Source of the DNA: Kitasatospora mediocidica KCTC 9733
GTDB taxonomy: Bacteria > Actinomycetota > Actinomycetes > Streptomycetales > Streptomycetaceae
Length of the DNA: 64,000 nt
Direction: 5' to 3'
Assembly (NCBI RefSeq): GCF_000744225.1
Contig: NZ_JQLN01000007.1
Coordinates: 868,001 to 932,000, forward strand
Made by a program: the position numbers and the translations under genes
Notes under the pieces: generated by a model
Told to the model about the DNA's origin: nothing
Databases searched by the model: none
What the model saw: only the letters and a program-made list of their open reading frames with translations
In this document: in pieces, positions 54,618 through 61,837 of the stretch
Position numbering within the stretch: the stretch's first letter is position 1
Layout: each line of letters begins with the position of its first letter

Positions 54618-56366
54618 ATGAACAGCACACCGCTCGTCCCCCTCGTCAAGGTCGCCGCCGGCCGCCAACTGGCCCGCCTGGAAGGCTCCGTGCCGCTTCC
54701 CGTGGCCCGCGCGCTGACCGCCGGCGGCGCCGTCCTCACCATCGCCTCGGCCTTCCTCTCCTGGACCTGGACCCCGGACTTCCCCGGCGACCTCACCGTC
54801 AGCGGCTACCCCGGCGGCCTGCAGTGGCTCACCGTCACCGCCGGCCTGCTGCTCCTCCTCCAGGCCCTGTCCGCGTACGACATCCGCGGCCTGCGCTGGC
54901 TCGCCCCCGCCGGACAGACCCGGGCGCTGCGCCTGCTGGCCGTCGGCGCCCTCGCCATCACCTGGTTCACCCTCGGCGCGATCGCCGAGGAGCTCGGCGG
55001 CCTCGCCAACCTCACCGCGGGCGGCTGGGTGGCCGGCATCGCCGTCCTGCCCGCGCTGTACGGCACCCGCGCCCTGCCCGCCGACGAACGCCCGGCCGCC
55101 CGGCCCGCGACCACGCCCGCCTGGCAGGAACGGCTGGTCGTCACCGCGATCGCCGCGATCGGCCTGGGCGTCTTCACCTACGGCATCGACACCTCCTACG
55201 GCGAGCTGTTCGAGGGCTTCCTGATCACCGTCGCGTTCAGCGCCACCGCCTTCTTCCGCTCCGGCCTGTTCGAGCGGATCTCCGCGCTGCTCACCCGGCA
55301 GAAGCCGTTCGCGATGGCCGCCGCCTTCGCGGCCGCCGCGCTGTTCCCGCTGACCCAGAGCGACGACCACAACGCCAACGTCGGCGTGAACATCCTGATC
55401 TTCGCCACCGTCGCGCTCGGCCTGAACATCGTGGTCGGCCTCACCGGCCTGCTCGACCTCGGCTACGTCGCCTTCCTCGGCGTCGGCGCCTACACCGCCG
55501 CCCTGGTCTCCGGCTCGCCGTACTCTCCGTTCCACACCCAGGTGCCGTTCTGGATCGCGGCGCTCCTCGGCGCCGGCGTCTCGCTGGTGTTCGGCGTGCT
55601 GATCGGCGCGCCCACCCTGCGGCTGCGCGGCGACTACCTCGCCATCGTCACCATCGGCTTCGGTGAGATCTTCCACATCGTGGTGCGCAACCTGGACGGC
55701 TCCTCCGGACCGAAGATCACCAACGGCCCGAACGGCATCCCGGCCATCCCCGACATCAGCATCTTCGGCCTCAACCTCGGCCAGGCCCACCAGCTGGGCT
55801 CGTTCACCATCGGGCGGTTCGCCAACTACTTCTTCCTGATGCTGATCGTGACGCTGATCGTGATCGCCGTCTTCAGCCGGGCCGGCAACTCCCGGATCGG
55901 CCGCGCCTGGATCGCCATCCGCGAGGACGAGACGGCCGCCGAGGCGATGGGCATCAACGGCTTCCGCACCAAGCTCACCGCCTTCGCGCTCGGCGCCTCG
56001 CTGGCCGGCCTGGCCGGCACCGTCAGCGCCCACGTCACCTACAACGTGGTGCCCGACCCGTACGTCTTCGCCGGCTCGGCGCCGCCCAACTCGGCCTTCC
56101 TGCTGGCCGCCGTCGTCCTCGGCGGCATGGGCACGGTCAGCGGCCCGCTGCTCGGCGCCTCGCTGCTTTACCTGATCCCCGAGAAGCTGGTCTTCCTGCG
56201 CGACTACCAGCTGCTCGCCTTCGGTGTCGCGCTGATCCTGCTGATGCGCTTCCGCCCCGAGGGCATCGTCGCCAACCGGCGCCGGCAGCTGGAGTTCCAC
56301 GAGGCCGACATCCCCGCCCAGGGCGGCAGTGCCGACACCACCACCCTCAGCACGGCAGGGGCGTGA
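54618..56366 (+). CDS. livM: Branched-chain amino acid ABC transporter permease LivM with long N-terminal membrane extension, 582 aa
   Basis: C-terminal 330 residues are a standard LivM: VGLTGLLDLGYVAFLGVGAY, LRLRGDYLAIVTIGFGEI, and AVVLGGMGTVSGPLLGASLL. The first 250 residues add seven or so hydrophobic segments (AGGAVLTIASAFLSWTW; WLTVTAGLLLLLQAL; LAITWFTLGAIAEEL) not found in E. coli LivM, which makes the protein about 150-250 residues longer than usual. ATG at 54618 has GGAGGAG upstream. The stop overlaps the livG region. Confidence 0.92.
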   Translation: MNSTPLVPLVKVAAGRQLARLEGSVPLPVARALTAGGAVLTIASAFLSWTWTPDFPGDLTVSGYPGGLQWLTVTAGLLLLLQALSAYDIRGLRWLAPAGQTRALRLLAVGALAITWFTLGAIAEELGGLANLTAGGWVAGIAVLPALYGTRALPADERPAARPATTPAWQERLVVTAIAAIGLGVFTYGIDTSYGELFEGFLITVAFSATAFFRSGLFERISALLTRQKPFAMAAAFAAAALFPLTQSDDHNANVGVNILIFATVALGLNIVVGLTGLLDLGYVAFLGVGAYTAALVSGSPYSPFHTQVPFWIAALLGAGVSLVFGVLIGAPTLRLRGDYLAIVTIGFGEIFHIVVRNLDGSSGPKITNGPNGIPAIPDISIFGLNLGQAHQLGSFTIGRFANYFFLMLIVTLIVIAVFSRAGNSRIGRAWIAIREDETAAEAMGINGFRTKLTAFALGASLAGLAGTVSAHVTYNVVPDPYVFAGSAPPNSAFLLAAVVLGGMGTVSGPLLGASLLYLIPEKLVFLRDYQLLAFGVALILLMRFRPEGIVANRRRQLEFHEADIPAQGGSADTTTLSTAGA

Positions 56367-56368
56367 CC

Positions 56369-57298
56369 ATGACCAGCATCACCAAGACCGCCACCGCCGC
56401 GCCGCTGCTGGACGCCCGCGGGGTCACCATGCGGTTCGGCGGCCTGACCGCCGTCAACAACGTGGACCTGACGGTCAGCGAGGGCGAGATCATCGGTCTG
56501 ATCGGCCCCAACGGCGCCGGCAAGACCACCTTCTTCAACTGCCTGACCGGCCTGTACGTCCCCACCGAGGGCACCGTCAGCTACCGCGACAAGGTCCTGC
56601 CGCCCAAGCCCCACCTGGTCACCCAGGCCGGTATCGCGCGCACCTTCCAGAACATCCGGCTCTTCTCCAACATGACCGTCCTGGAGAACGTCCTGGTCGG
56701 CCGGCACAGCCGCACCAAGGAAGGCCTGATCTCCGCGCTGGTCCGCGGCCCCGGCTACCGCCGGGCCGAGGCCGACAGCCGCGAGAAGGCCATGGAGCTG
56801 CTCGCCTTCACCGGCCTGGACAACAAGGCCGACCACCTGGCCCGCAACCTCCCCTACGGCGAGCAGCGCAAGCTGGAGATCGCCCGCGCGCTGGCCAGCG
56901 AGCCCGGCCTGCTGCTGCTGGACGAGCCGACCGCCGGCATGAACCCGCAGGAGACCCGGGCCGCCGAGGAACTCGTCTTCGCGATCCGGGACAAGGGCAT
57001 CGCGATCCTGGTCATCGAGCACGACATGCGGTTCATCTTCAACCTCTGCGACCGCACGGCCGTGCTGGTGCAGGGGCAGAAGATCGTCGAGGGCGACAAG
57101 GAGACGGTCCAGGGCGACGAGCGGGTGATCACCGCTTACCTCGGCGCTCCGCTGGAAAGCGAACCCGCCACCGACGCCGCCGACTCCACCGACGTTGCCG
57201 ACGCCACCGATTCTGCCGACGCCGCCGACGCCACCGAGCCCGACGCAATCGAGCCCGACGCGACCGAGCCCGGCGAGACCACGGAGACCTCCGCATGA
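56369..57298 (+). CDS. livG: Branched-chain amino acid ABC transporter ATPase LivG, 309 aa
   Basis: ABC ATPase with Walker A GPNGAGKT (46-53), LivG-type signature LPYGEQRKLEIARAL, Walker B LLLLDEPTAG and the H-loop VIEHDM. ATG at 56369 has AGGGG 8 nt upstream; GTG at 56363, inside a GTGA overlap with livM, is an alternative. The last 45 residues form an unusual acidic tail of Asp/Ala/Thr/Ser repeats (ADSTDVADATDSADAADATE) after YLGAPLESEP, absent from typical LivG. Confidence 0.93.
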   Translation: MTSITKTATAAPLLDARGVTMRFGGLTAVNNVDLTVSEGEIIGLIGPNGAGKTTFFNCLTGLYVPTEGTVSYRDKVLPPKPHLVTQAGIARTFQNIRLFSNMTVLENVLVGRHSRTKEGLISALVRGPGYRRAEADSREKAMELLAFTGLDNKADHLARNLPYGEQRKLEIARALASEPGLLLLDEPTAGMNPQETRAAEELVFAIRDKGIAILVIEHDMRFIFNLCDRTAVLVQGQKIVEGDKETVQGDERVITAYLGAPLESEPATDAADSTDVADATDSADAADATEPDAIEPDATEPGETTETSA

Positions 57299-58014
57299 GC
57301 ACCGCACTCCTGGAGGTCACCGACCTCCGCGTCGCCTACGGCAAGATCGAAGCCGTCAAGGGCATCAGCTTCACCGTCAACCAGGGCGAGGTCACCACCC
57401 TGATCGGCACCAACGGCGCCGGCAAGACCACCACCCTGCGCACCCTGTCCGGCCTGCTCAAGCCCACCGCCGGGACGATCCTCTTCGACGGCCAGGCACT
57501 GAACACCGTCCCCGCGCACAAGATCGTCGCGCTGGGTCTGGCCCACTCCCCCGAGGGCCGGCACATCTTCCCGCGGATGACCATCGAGGAGAACCTCCTC
57601 CTCGGCGCCTTCCTGCGCAAGGACGCCCCCGGCATCACCGAGGACGTCGAGCGCGCCTACGCGCTCTTCCCGATCCTCGGCGAGCGCAGGAAGCAGGCCG
57701 CGGGCACCCTGTCCGGCGGCGAGCAGCAGATGCTCGCGATGGGACGGGCGCTGATGTCGCGTCCGAAGCTGCTGATGCTCGACGAGCCGTCCATGGGCCT
57801 GTCGCCGATCATGATGCAGAAGATCATGGCCACCATCGTGGAACTCAAGGCCAACGGCACCACCATCCTGCTCGTCGAGCAGAACGCCCAGGCGGCGCTC
57901 TCGCTCTCCGACCAGGGGTACGTCATGCAGACCGGCCAGATCGTGCTGACCGGGACGGGCGCGGAACTGCTCACCGACGAGTCGGTGCGCAAGTCCTACC
58001 TCGGCGAGGACTGA
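57295..58014 (+). CDS. livF: Branched-chain amino acid ABC transporter ATPase LivF, 239 aa
   Basis: Second ATPase of the importer: Walker A GTNGAGKT (38-45), signature LSGGEQQMLAMGRAL, Walker B LLMLDEPSMGLSP and switch His replaced by Gln in VEQNAQAAL, as usual for LivF. ATG at 57295 overlaps the livG stop (ATGA) with GGAG upstream. Last gene of the operon; a strong hairpin follows. Confidence 0.94.
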   Translation: MSTALLEVTDLRVAYGKIEAVKGISFTVNQGEVTTLIGTNGAGKTTTLRTLSGLLKPTAGTILFDGQALNTVPAHKIVALGLAHSPEGRHIFPRMTIEENLLLGAFLRKDAPGITEDVERAYALFPILGERRKQAAGTLSGGEQQMLAMGRALMSRPKLLMLDEPSMGLSPIMMQKIMATIVELKANGTTILLVEQNAQAALSLSDQGYVMQTGQIVLTGTGAELLTDESVRKSYLGED

Positions 58015-58027
58015 CCACACACACGGG

Positions 58028-58061
58028 AGGGGGCCGGCCACGCGTCCGTGGCCGGCCCCCT
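58028..58061. terminator. Bidirectional terminator between livF and pdtaR
   Basis: AGGGGGCCGGCCACG (58028-58042) pairs exactly with 58047-58061 around CGTC; it is followed on the plus strand by GTCGTTCTT. Confidence 0.85.
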
Positions 58062-58074
58062 GTCGTTCTTCCCG

Positions 58075-58728
58075 TTACTCGGCGGCGTCGGCGGCCTTCT
58101 TGGCGTCCTGCGCGACGCCCTCCTCGATCACGGCCTCCGCGACGGCGGCCATGGTCATCCGGCGGTCCATCGAGGTCTTCTGGATCCAGCGGAACGCGGC
58201 GGGCTCGTTCAGCCCGAACTTCGTCTGCAGCACGCTCTTCGCCCGGTCCACCAGCTTGCGCGTCTCCAGCCGCTGGGTGAGGTCGGCGATCTCCTCCTCC
58301 AGCGTCCGCATCTCGGTGTAGCGGGAGACCGCCATCTCGATCGCGGGCACCAGGTCGCTCTTGGAGAACGGCTTCACGATGTAGGCCATCGCCCCGGCAT
58401 CGCGCGCCCGGTCCACCAGCTCACGCTGCGAGAAGGCGGTCAGCATCAGGACGGGCGCCAAGTGCGCGTCATGGATCTGCTCGGCGGCGGACAGGCCGTC
58501 CAGGATCGGCATCTTCACGTCGAGGATCGCCAGGTCGGGACGGAGCTCCTGCACCAGCCGCACCGCCGTCTCCCCGTCTCCGGCCTCACCGACGACGGTG
58601 TAGCCCTCCTCTTCGAGCATCTCCTTCAGGTCGAGACGGATCAGCGCCTCGTCCTCGGCGATGACAATTCGGGTGATCTGGGTCAAGTCGGTCTCAAGCG
58701 CCTGGGGCTGCTCGTCGGCGGTGCTCAC
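58075..58728 (-). CDS. pdtaR: ANTAR-domain response regulator (PdtaR-type), 217 aa
   Basis: Receiver domain (20-140) with phospho-acceptor Asp70 in LAILDVKMP and Lys119 in YIVKPF, followed by an ANTAR RNA-binding domain (about 145-205: RLETRKLVDRAKSVLQTKFG... AAFRWIQKTSMDRRMTMAAV). Phosphorylated PdtaR binds tandem hairpins in mRNA leaders and prevents termination. GTG at 58728 has GAGGAG 5 nt upstream. Its sensor kinase is not in the window. Conserved next to pyruvate kinase in actinomycetes. Confidence 0.93.
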   Translation of the reverse strand: MSTADEQPQALETDLTQITRIVIAEDEALIRLDLKEMLEEEGYTVVGEAGDGETAVRLVQELRPDLAILDVKMPILDGLSAAEQIHDAHLAPVLMLTAFSQRELVDRARDAGAMAYIVKPFSKSDLVPAIEMAVSRYTEMRTLEEEIADLTQRLETRKLVDRAKSVLQTKFGLNEPAAFRWIQKTSMDRRMTMAAVAEAVIEEGVAQDAKKAADAAE

Positions 58729-58810
58729 GGGGCTCCTCGTTCCGGCGGGGTACTGCATGCATGAGGGTACCTAGACCCTGTATGTTTAGGTCACTCAGGG
58801 TCGGGGGAAA

Positions 58811-58916
58811 CCTTCGATTCCGAAGCATGCCCCGGTAGCCCAGCGGTAGAGGCAGTGGTCTCAAACACCATCCAGCGTGGGTTCGAATCCCACCCGGGGT
58901 ACCTTTCCTTCGATTC
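58811..58916. repeat. 10-bp direct repeats flanking the tRNA gene
   Basis: CCTTCGATTC occurs at 58811-58820 and 58907-58916, just outside both ends of the tRNA; each is followed by a GAAG, the second making the palindrome CCTTCGATTCGAAGG. Confidence 0.6.
58829..58901 (+). tRNA. tRNA with CAA anticodon (Leu codon UUG) but a short variable loop
   Basis: 73 nt without encoded CCA. Acceptor GCCCCGG/CCGGGGT (one G-U pair), D arm GCC...GGC, anticodon stem GTGGT/ACCAT with loop CTCAAAC (anticodon CAA at 58862-58864), variable loop of only 5 nt (CCAGC), T arm GTGGG-TTCGAAT-CCCAC and discriminator A. All arms fold and T54-T55-C56 are present, so it looks functional. A CAA anticodon means leucine, yet bacterial tRNA-Leu is class II with a long variable arm; this one is class I. 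Confidence 0.85.
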
Positions 58917-59018
58917 GAAGGTATAAGGGCAGCGTATTGGTTGGCGATCTTCATCATTTCAGGTGGGGATCCCACCAAGTCCGCACGCAAAAGCCCTTCA
59001 CTGCGGATCGTTCGATCC

Positions 59019-59792
59019 ATGTACGACATGGACACACGGCGACGCGCCGTTGCACTCCACAGCTCCGGCCTGACCCTCAGTGAGGTAAGCCGAGCCACCG
59101 GGATCTCGCGGTACTCCGTCCGCGAGTGGACGATGAGAATCACCCGGCGTCCCTCAATGACGGCGGAATGCCCGGTCGGCTCGGGATGCCTCCACCCGGA
59201 TCGACCGGAGGACACTTATGCCTACCTTCTCGGCCTCTATCTCGGCGACGGATGCCTCAGCCCCGGTCGCAAGAACGTCTACGCACTGCGCATTGCGTGC
59301 GGGAACGCGTGGCCCGACCTCATCGAGGAGTGCGCGCGAGCAATGAAGGCAGTCATGCCGACCAACAGTGTGTGCCGGGTACCGGCACCTGGCTGTACGT
59401 CAGTAGTGAGCACCAGCAAGCACTGGCCCTGCCTCTTCCCCCAGCACGGCCCCGGCAAGAAGCACGAGCGCCTGATAGCCCTGGCGCCCTGGCAGCAGGC
59501 GATCGTCGACTCGCACCCCTGGGAGCTGCTGCGCGGGCTGATCCACTCAGACGGGTGTCGGATCGTCAACTGGGCTACTCGGAGCGTCAAGGACGAGATC
59601 AAGCGCCACGAGTACCCGCGGTACTTCTTCACCAACACGTCCACCGACATCATCCGCATCTTCACCGACACGCTCGATGCCGTCGGCGTGGAGTGGAAGG
59701 CCACGCCGCGAACGGCCGGCGGGGTCAACGTCTCCGTCGCCCGACGCGCCTCCGTCGCGCTCATGGACGAGCACATCGGGCCCAAAAGCTGA
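59019..59792 (+). CDS. Stand-alone LAGLIDADG homing-endonuclease-like protein with N-terminal helix-turn-helix, 257 aa
   Basis: Residues 6-42 form a Hin/transposase-type helix-turn-helix (RAVALHSSGLTLSEVSRATG). Two LAGLIDADG-like motifs follow at 69-78 (YLLGLYLGDG) and 170-179 (LLRGLIHSDG), each ending with the acidic residue and Gly expected of the metal-binding active site, about 100 residues apart as in monomeric homing endonucleases. Several Cys and His (CPVGSGCLH; CRVPAPGC) may bind metal. ATG at 59019 (or 59028) has no good ribosome site, so co-transcription with the tRNA directly upstream is possible. Whether it still cuts DNA or acts as a regulator is unknown. Confidence 0.75.
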   Translation: MYDMDTRRRAVALHSSGLTLSEVSRATGISRYSVREWTMRITRRPSMTAECPVGSGCLHPDRPEDTYAYLLGLYLGDGCLSPGRKNVYALRIACGNAWPDLIEECARAMKAVMPTNSVCRVPAPGCTSVVSTSKHWPCLFPQHGPGKKHERLIALAPWQQAIVDSHPWELLRGLIHSDGCRIVNWATRSVKDEIKRHEYPRYFFTNTSTDIIRIFTDTLDAVGVEWKATPRTAGGVNVSVARRASVALMDEHIGPKS

Positions 59793-59827
59793 CTGACCCG
59801 GCGCCAGGGCACGCCGGGTCAGTCAGC
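59788..59827 (+). terminator. Terminator of the LAGLIDADG gene
   Basis: GCTGACTGACCCGGCG (59788-59803) pairs perfectly with 59812-59827 around 8 nt; the gene's TGA stop lies inside the 5' arm. Also serves the convergent oxidase gene. Confidence 0.8.
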
Positions 59828-59845
59828 AGTCCAGCTCGACCATGC

Positions 59846-61240
59846 TCAGCTGTCGAAGCCCAACCCCAGCCGGTCCAGCGTCTTCAGCCACAGGTTGCGG
59901 CGCCCCGCGTTGTGGTCGGCGCGGTCGAGCGACCACTTGGTCAGCTCGATGCCCGCCCAGCGCACCGGCTCCGGGGGGAACGGGAGCGGCTTGCGGCGGA
60001 CCATCTCCAGGGCCGTGCGCTCGGTCTGCTCGCCGCCGAGCAGGTCGAGCATCACCTCCGCCCCGAAGCGGGTGGCGCCGACGCCGAGGCCGGTGTAGCC
60101 GGCCGCGTAGGCGACCTTGCCCTGGTAGGCGGTGTCGAAGAACGCCGAGAACCGGGTGCAGGTGTCGATCGCGCCGCCCCAGGCGTGGGTGAAGCGCAGG
60201 CCCTCCAGCTGGGGGAAGGTCTGGAAGAAGTGCGTGGCCAGCGTGCGGTTGGTCTGCGGGCGCTGGTCGTACTCGGCGCGGACCTTGCCGCCGAAGTTGT
60301 AGATGGCGTCGTAGCCGCCCCACAGGATCCGGTTGTCGGCCGAGAGCCGGTAGTAGTGGAACTGGTTGGCGCTGTCGCCCAGCCCCTGCCGGTTCTGCCA
60401 GCCGATCGAGGCGAGCTGCTCGGCGCTCAAAGGCTCGGTCATCAGCGCGTAGTCGTAGACCGGCACGACGTACGGGCGGACCCGGCGCACCAGCGAGGGG
60501 AAGACGTTCGTGCCGAGCGCGACCCGGCGGGCGAAGACCCGTCCGTACGTCGTCCGCACGGCCATCCCGGTGCCGGACTCGGCGATGTCGGTGGCGACGG
60601 TGTGCTCGAAGATCCGCACGCCCTGGTCCAGGCAGGCCTGCTTGAGGCCCCAGGCGAGCTTGGCCGGGTTGACCATGGCGACGCCGTCCTTGTCCCAGAA
60701 CCCGCCCAGGTACGTCGGCGAGTTGACCTGGGCGCGCATCGCGTCGGTGTCGAGCACCTCGCAGTCGGCGCCGAACTTCTTCGCCAGCTCGGCGAGTTCG
60801 TGCAGGTCGTTGAGCTGGTAGGGCTCGGTCGCGACGTCGATCTCGCCGGTGCGCTCCCAGTCGCAGTCGATGCCGTAGCGCCGGACGCTGTCCTCGATGG
60901 CCTGGAGGTTCTTGGCGCCGAGGTGCTCCAGGCGCTCCAGCTCGTCGGGCCAGCGGTCCAGGCCGTTGCCGAGCCCGTGGGTGAGGCTGGCCGCGCAGAA
61001 GCCGCCGTTGCGCCCGGAGGCCGCCCAGCCGACCTCCTTGCCCTCGATCAGGACGACGTCGAGCGAGGGGTCGCGCTCCTTGGCGATCAGGGCGGTCCAC
61101 AGACCGCTGTAGCCGCCGCCGACCACCAGCAGGTCGCAGCGGGCGTCCCCCACCAGGGCGGAGTGGGCCTGCGGTCGCGCGGGGTCGTCCAGCCAGAACG
61201 GGGTGGGCTGGACGTCCTTGAGGGAGAGGACGGGATCCAC
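59846..61240 (-). CDS. FAD-dependent amine oxidoreductase (DAO family, PuuB-like), 464 aa
   Basis: Rossmann FAD motif LLVVGGGYSGLWTALIAKE near residue 38, VGWAASGRNGGFCAA (the GRN-GG turn typical of glutamylputrescine oxidase and related DAO proteins), and the C-terminal GYTGLGVGATRFGAE loop that closes on FAD. GTG at 61240 has GAAGGT upstream. It likely oxidises a secondary or primary amine with O2. The neighbours, a DUF861-type cupin and an amino acid permease, fit uptake and oxidation of putrescine-like or amino acid-derived amines; substrate is inferred only. Confidence 0.87.
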   Translation of the reverse strand: MDPVLSLKDVQPTPFWLDDPARPQAHSALVGDARCDLLVVGGGYSGLWTALIAKERDPSLDVVLIEGKEVGWAASGRNGGFCAASLTHGLGNGLDRWPDELERLEHLGAKNLQAIEDSVRRYGIDCDWERTGEIDVATEPYQLNDLHELAELAKKFGADCEVLDTDAMRAQVNSPTYLGGFWDKDGVAMVNPAKLAWGLKQACLDQGVRIFEHTVATDIAESGTGMAVRTTYGRVFARRVALGTNVFPSLVRRVRPYVVPVYDYALMTEPLSAEQLASIGWQNRQGLGDSANQFHYYRLSADNRILWGGYDAIYNFGGKVRAEYDQRPQTNRTLATHFFQTFPQLEGLRFTHAWGGAIDTCTRFSAFFDTAYQGKVAYAAGYTGLGVGATRFGAEVMLDLLGGEQTERTALEMVRRKPLPFPPEPVRWAGIELTKWSLDRADHNAGRRNLWLKTLDRLGLGFDS

Positions 61241-61303
61241 GGGGTCGTACCTTCTTTGCGTGGGCGTGGGGGTTCGGTGCGGGGGCGCGCTGAGGCGGTG
61301 GGG

Positions 61304-61654
61304 TCAGCCCGACGACGTGATCACGTACGCCTTGCGGAGCGTCTCGTGCACCGTCCAGACCGTCCGGTCGCCCTCGTGCAGGACGGCGAGGTCGCCGGGG
61401 CCGACCTCCAGCGTGGGGCCGCCCTCGATCTCGACGGTGGCGCGGCCGCTGATCACCACGAACAGCTCGTCGGCCTCCGTGTCGGTGACCACGCCCGGGG
61501 TGATCTGCCAGATTCCGCGTGCCTGCCGGCCGTCCTCGGACTCCCAGAGCACCTTTCCGGTGACCTCGGGGGTGCCGGAGACGATCTGCGAGGGGTCCAG
61601 CGGCTCGGGTTCCAGAACGGCGTCGGGAATGTGCAGAGCGAAACTGTTGGTCAT
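61304..61654 (-). CDS. Cupin (DUF861-like) protein, 116 aa
   Basis: Small single-domain beta barrel: RGIWQITPGVVTDTEADELF, VVISGRATVEIEGG, VGPGDLAVLHEGDRTVWTVH and KAYVI match the DUF861/EutQ-type cupins that accompany amine oxidoreductases. Metal-binding His are partly replaced (Glu and Asp in TEADELF), so metal binding is doubtful. ATG at 61654; 63 bp before the oxidase gene in the same direction, hence one operon. Confidence 0.85.
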   Translation of the reverse strand: MTNSFALHIPDAVLEPEPLDPSQIVSGTPEVTGKVLWESEDGRQARGIWQITPGVVTDTEADELFVVISGRATVEIEGGPTLEVGPGDLAVLHEGDRTVWTVHETLRKAYVITSSG

Positions 61655-61777
61655 AACTGGACGCTATCCGCTCATACCGGCCCGGAGCAGGATGCAGGAT
61701 GTGTCGTTCCGGTCGAACGGAATGACAGCTCGTAAGCCCGAGGTCGGAGCCCGGAACGCGCCGCGGAAGGCGCCACG

Positions 61778-61819
61778 CCGAGATCCCCCGGCCGCGTGGG
61801 GGCGGTCGGGGGATCTCGG
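61778..61819 (-). terminator. Terminator of the permease gene
   Basis: CCGAGATCCCCCGGCCGC (61778-61795) pairs with 61802-61819 with one G-U pair around GTGGGG, 19 bp past the permease stop; it separates the permease from cupin and oxidase transcription. Confidence 0.8.
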
Positions 61820-61837
61820 AGCAGCGGACGTGACAGG

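Noticed and set aside
57129-58041. Minus-strand frame opposite livG tail and livF
   Set aside because: Antisense shadow; the livG and livF frames have overlapping start/stop, ribosome sites and full ABC motifs.
58829-59827. tRNA-integrated mobile element (ICE or prophage)
   Set aside because: No integrase, excisionase or replication gene and only 10-bp repeats hugging the tRNA; the LAGLIDADG gene is the only extra gene.
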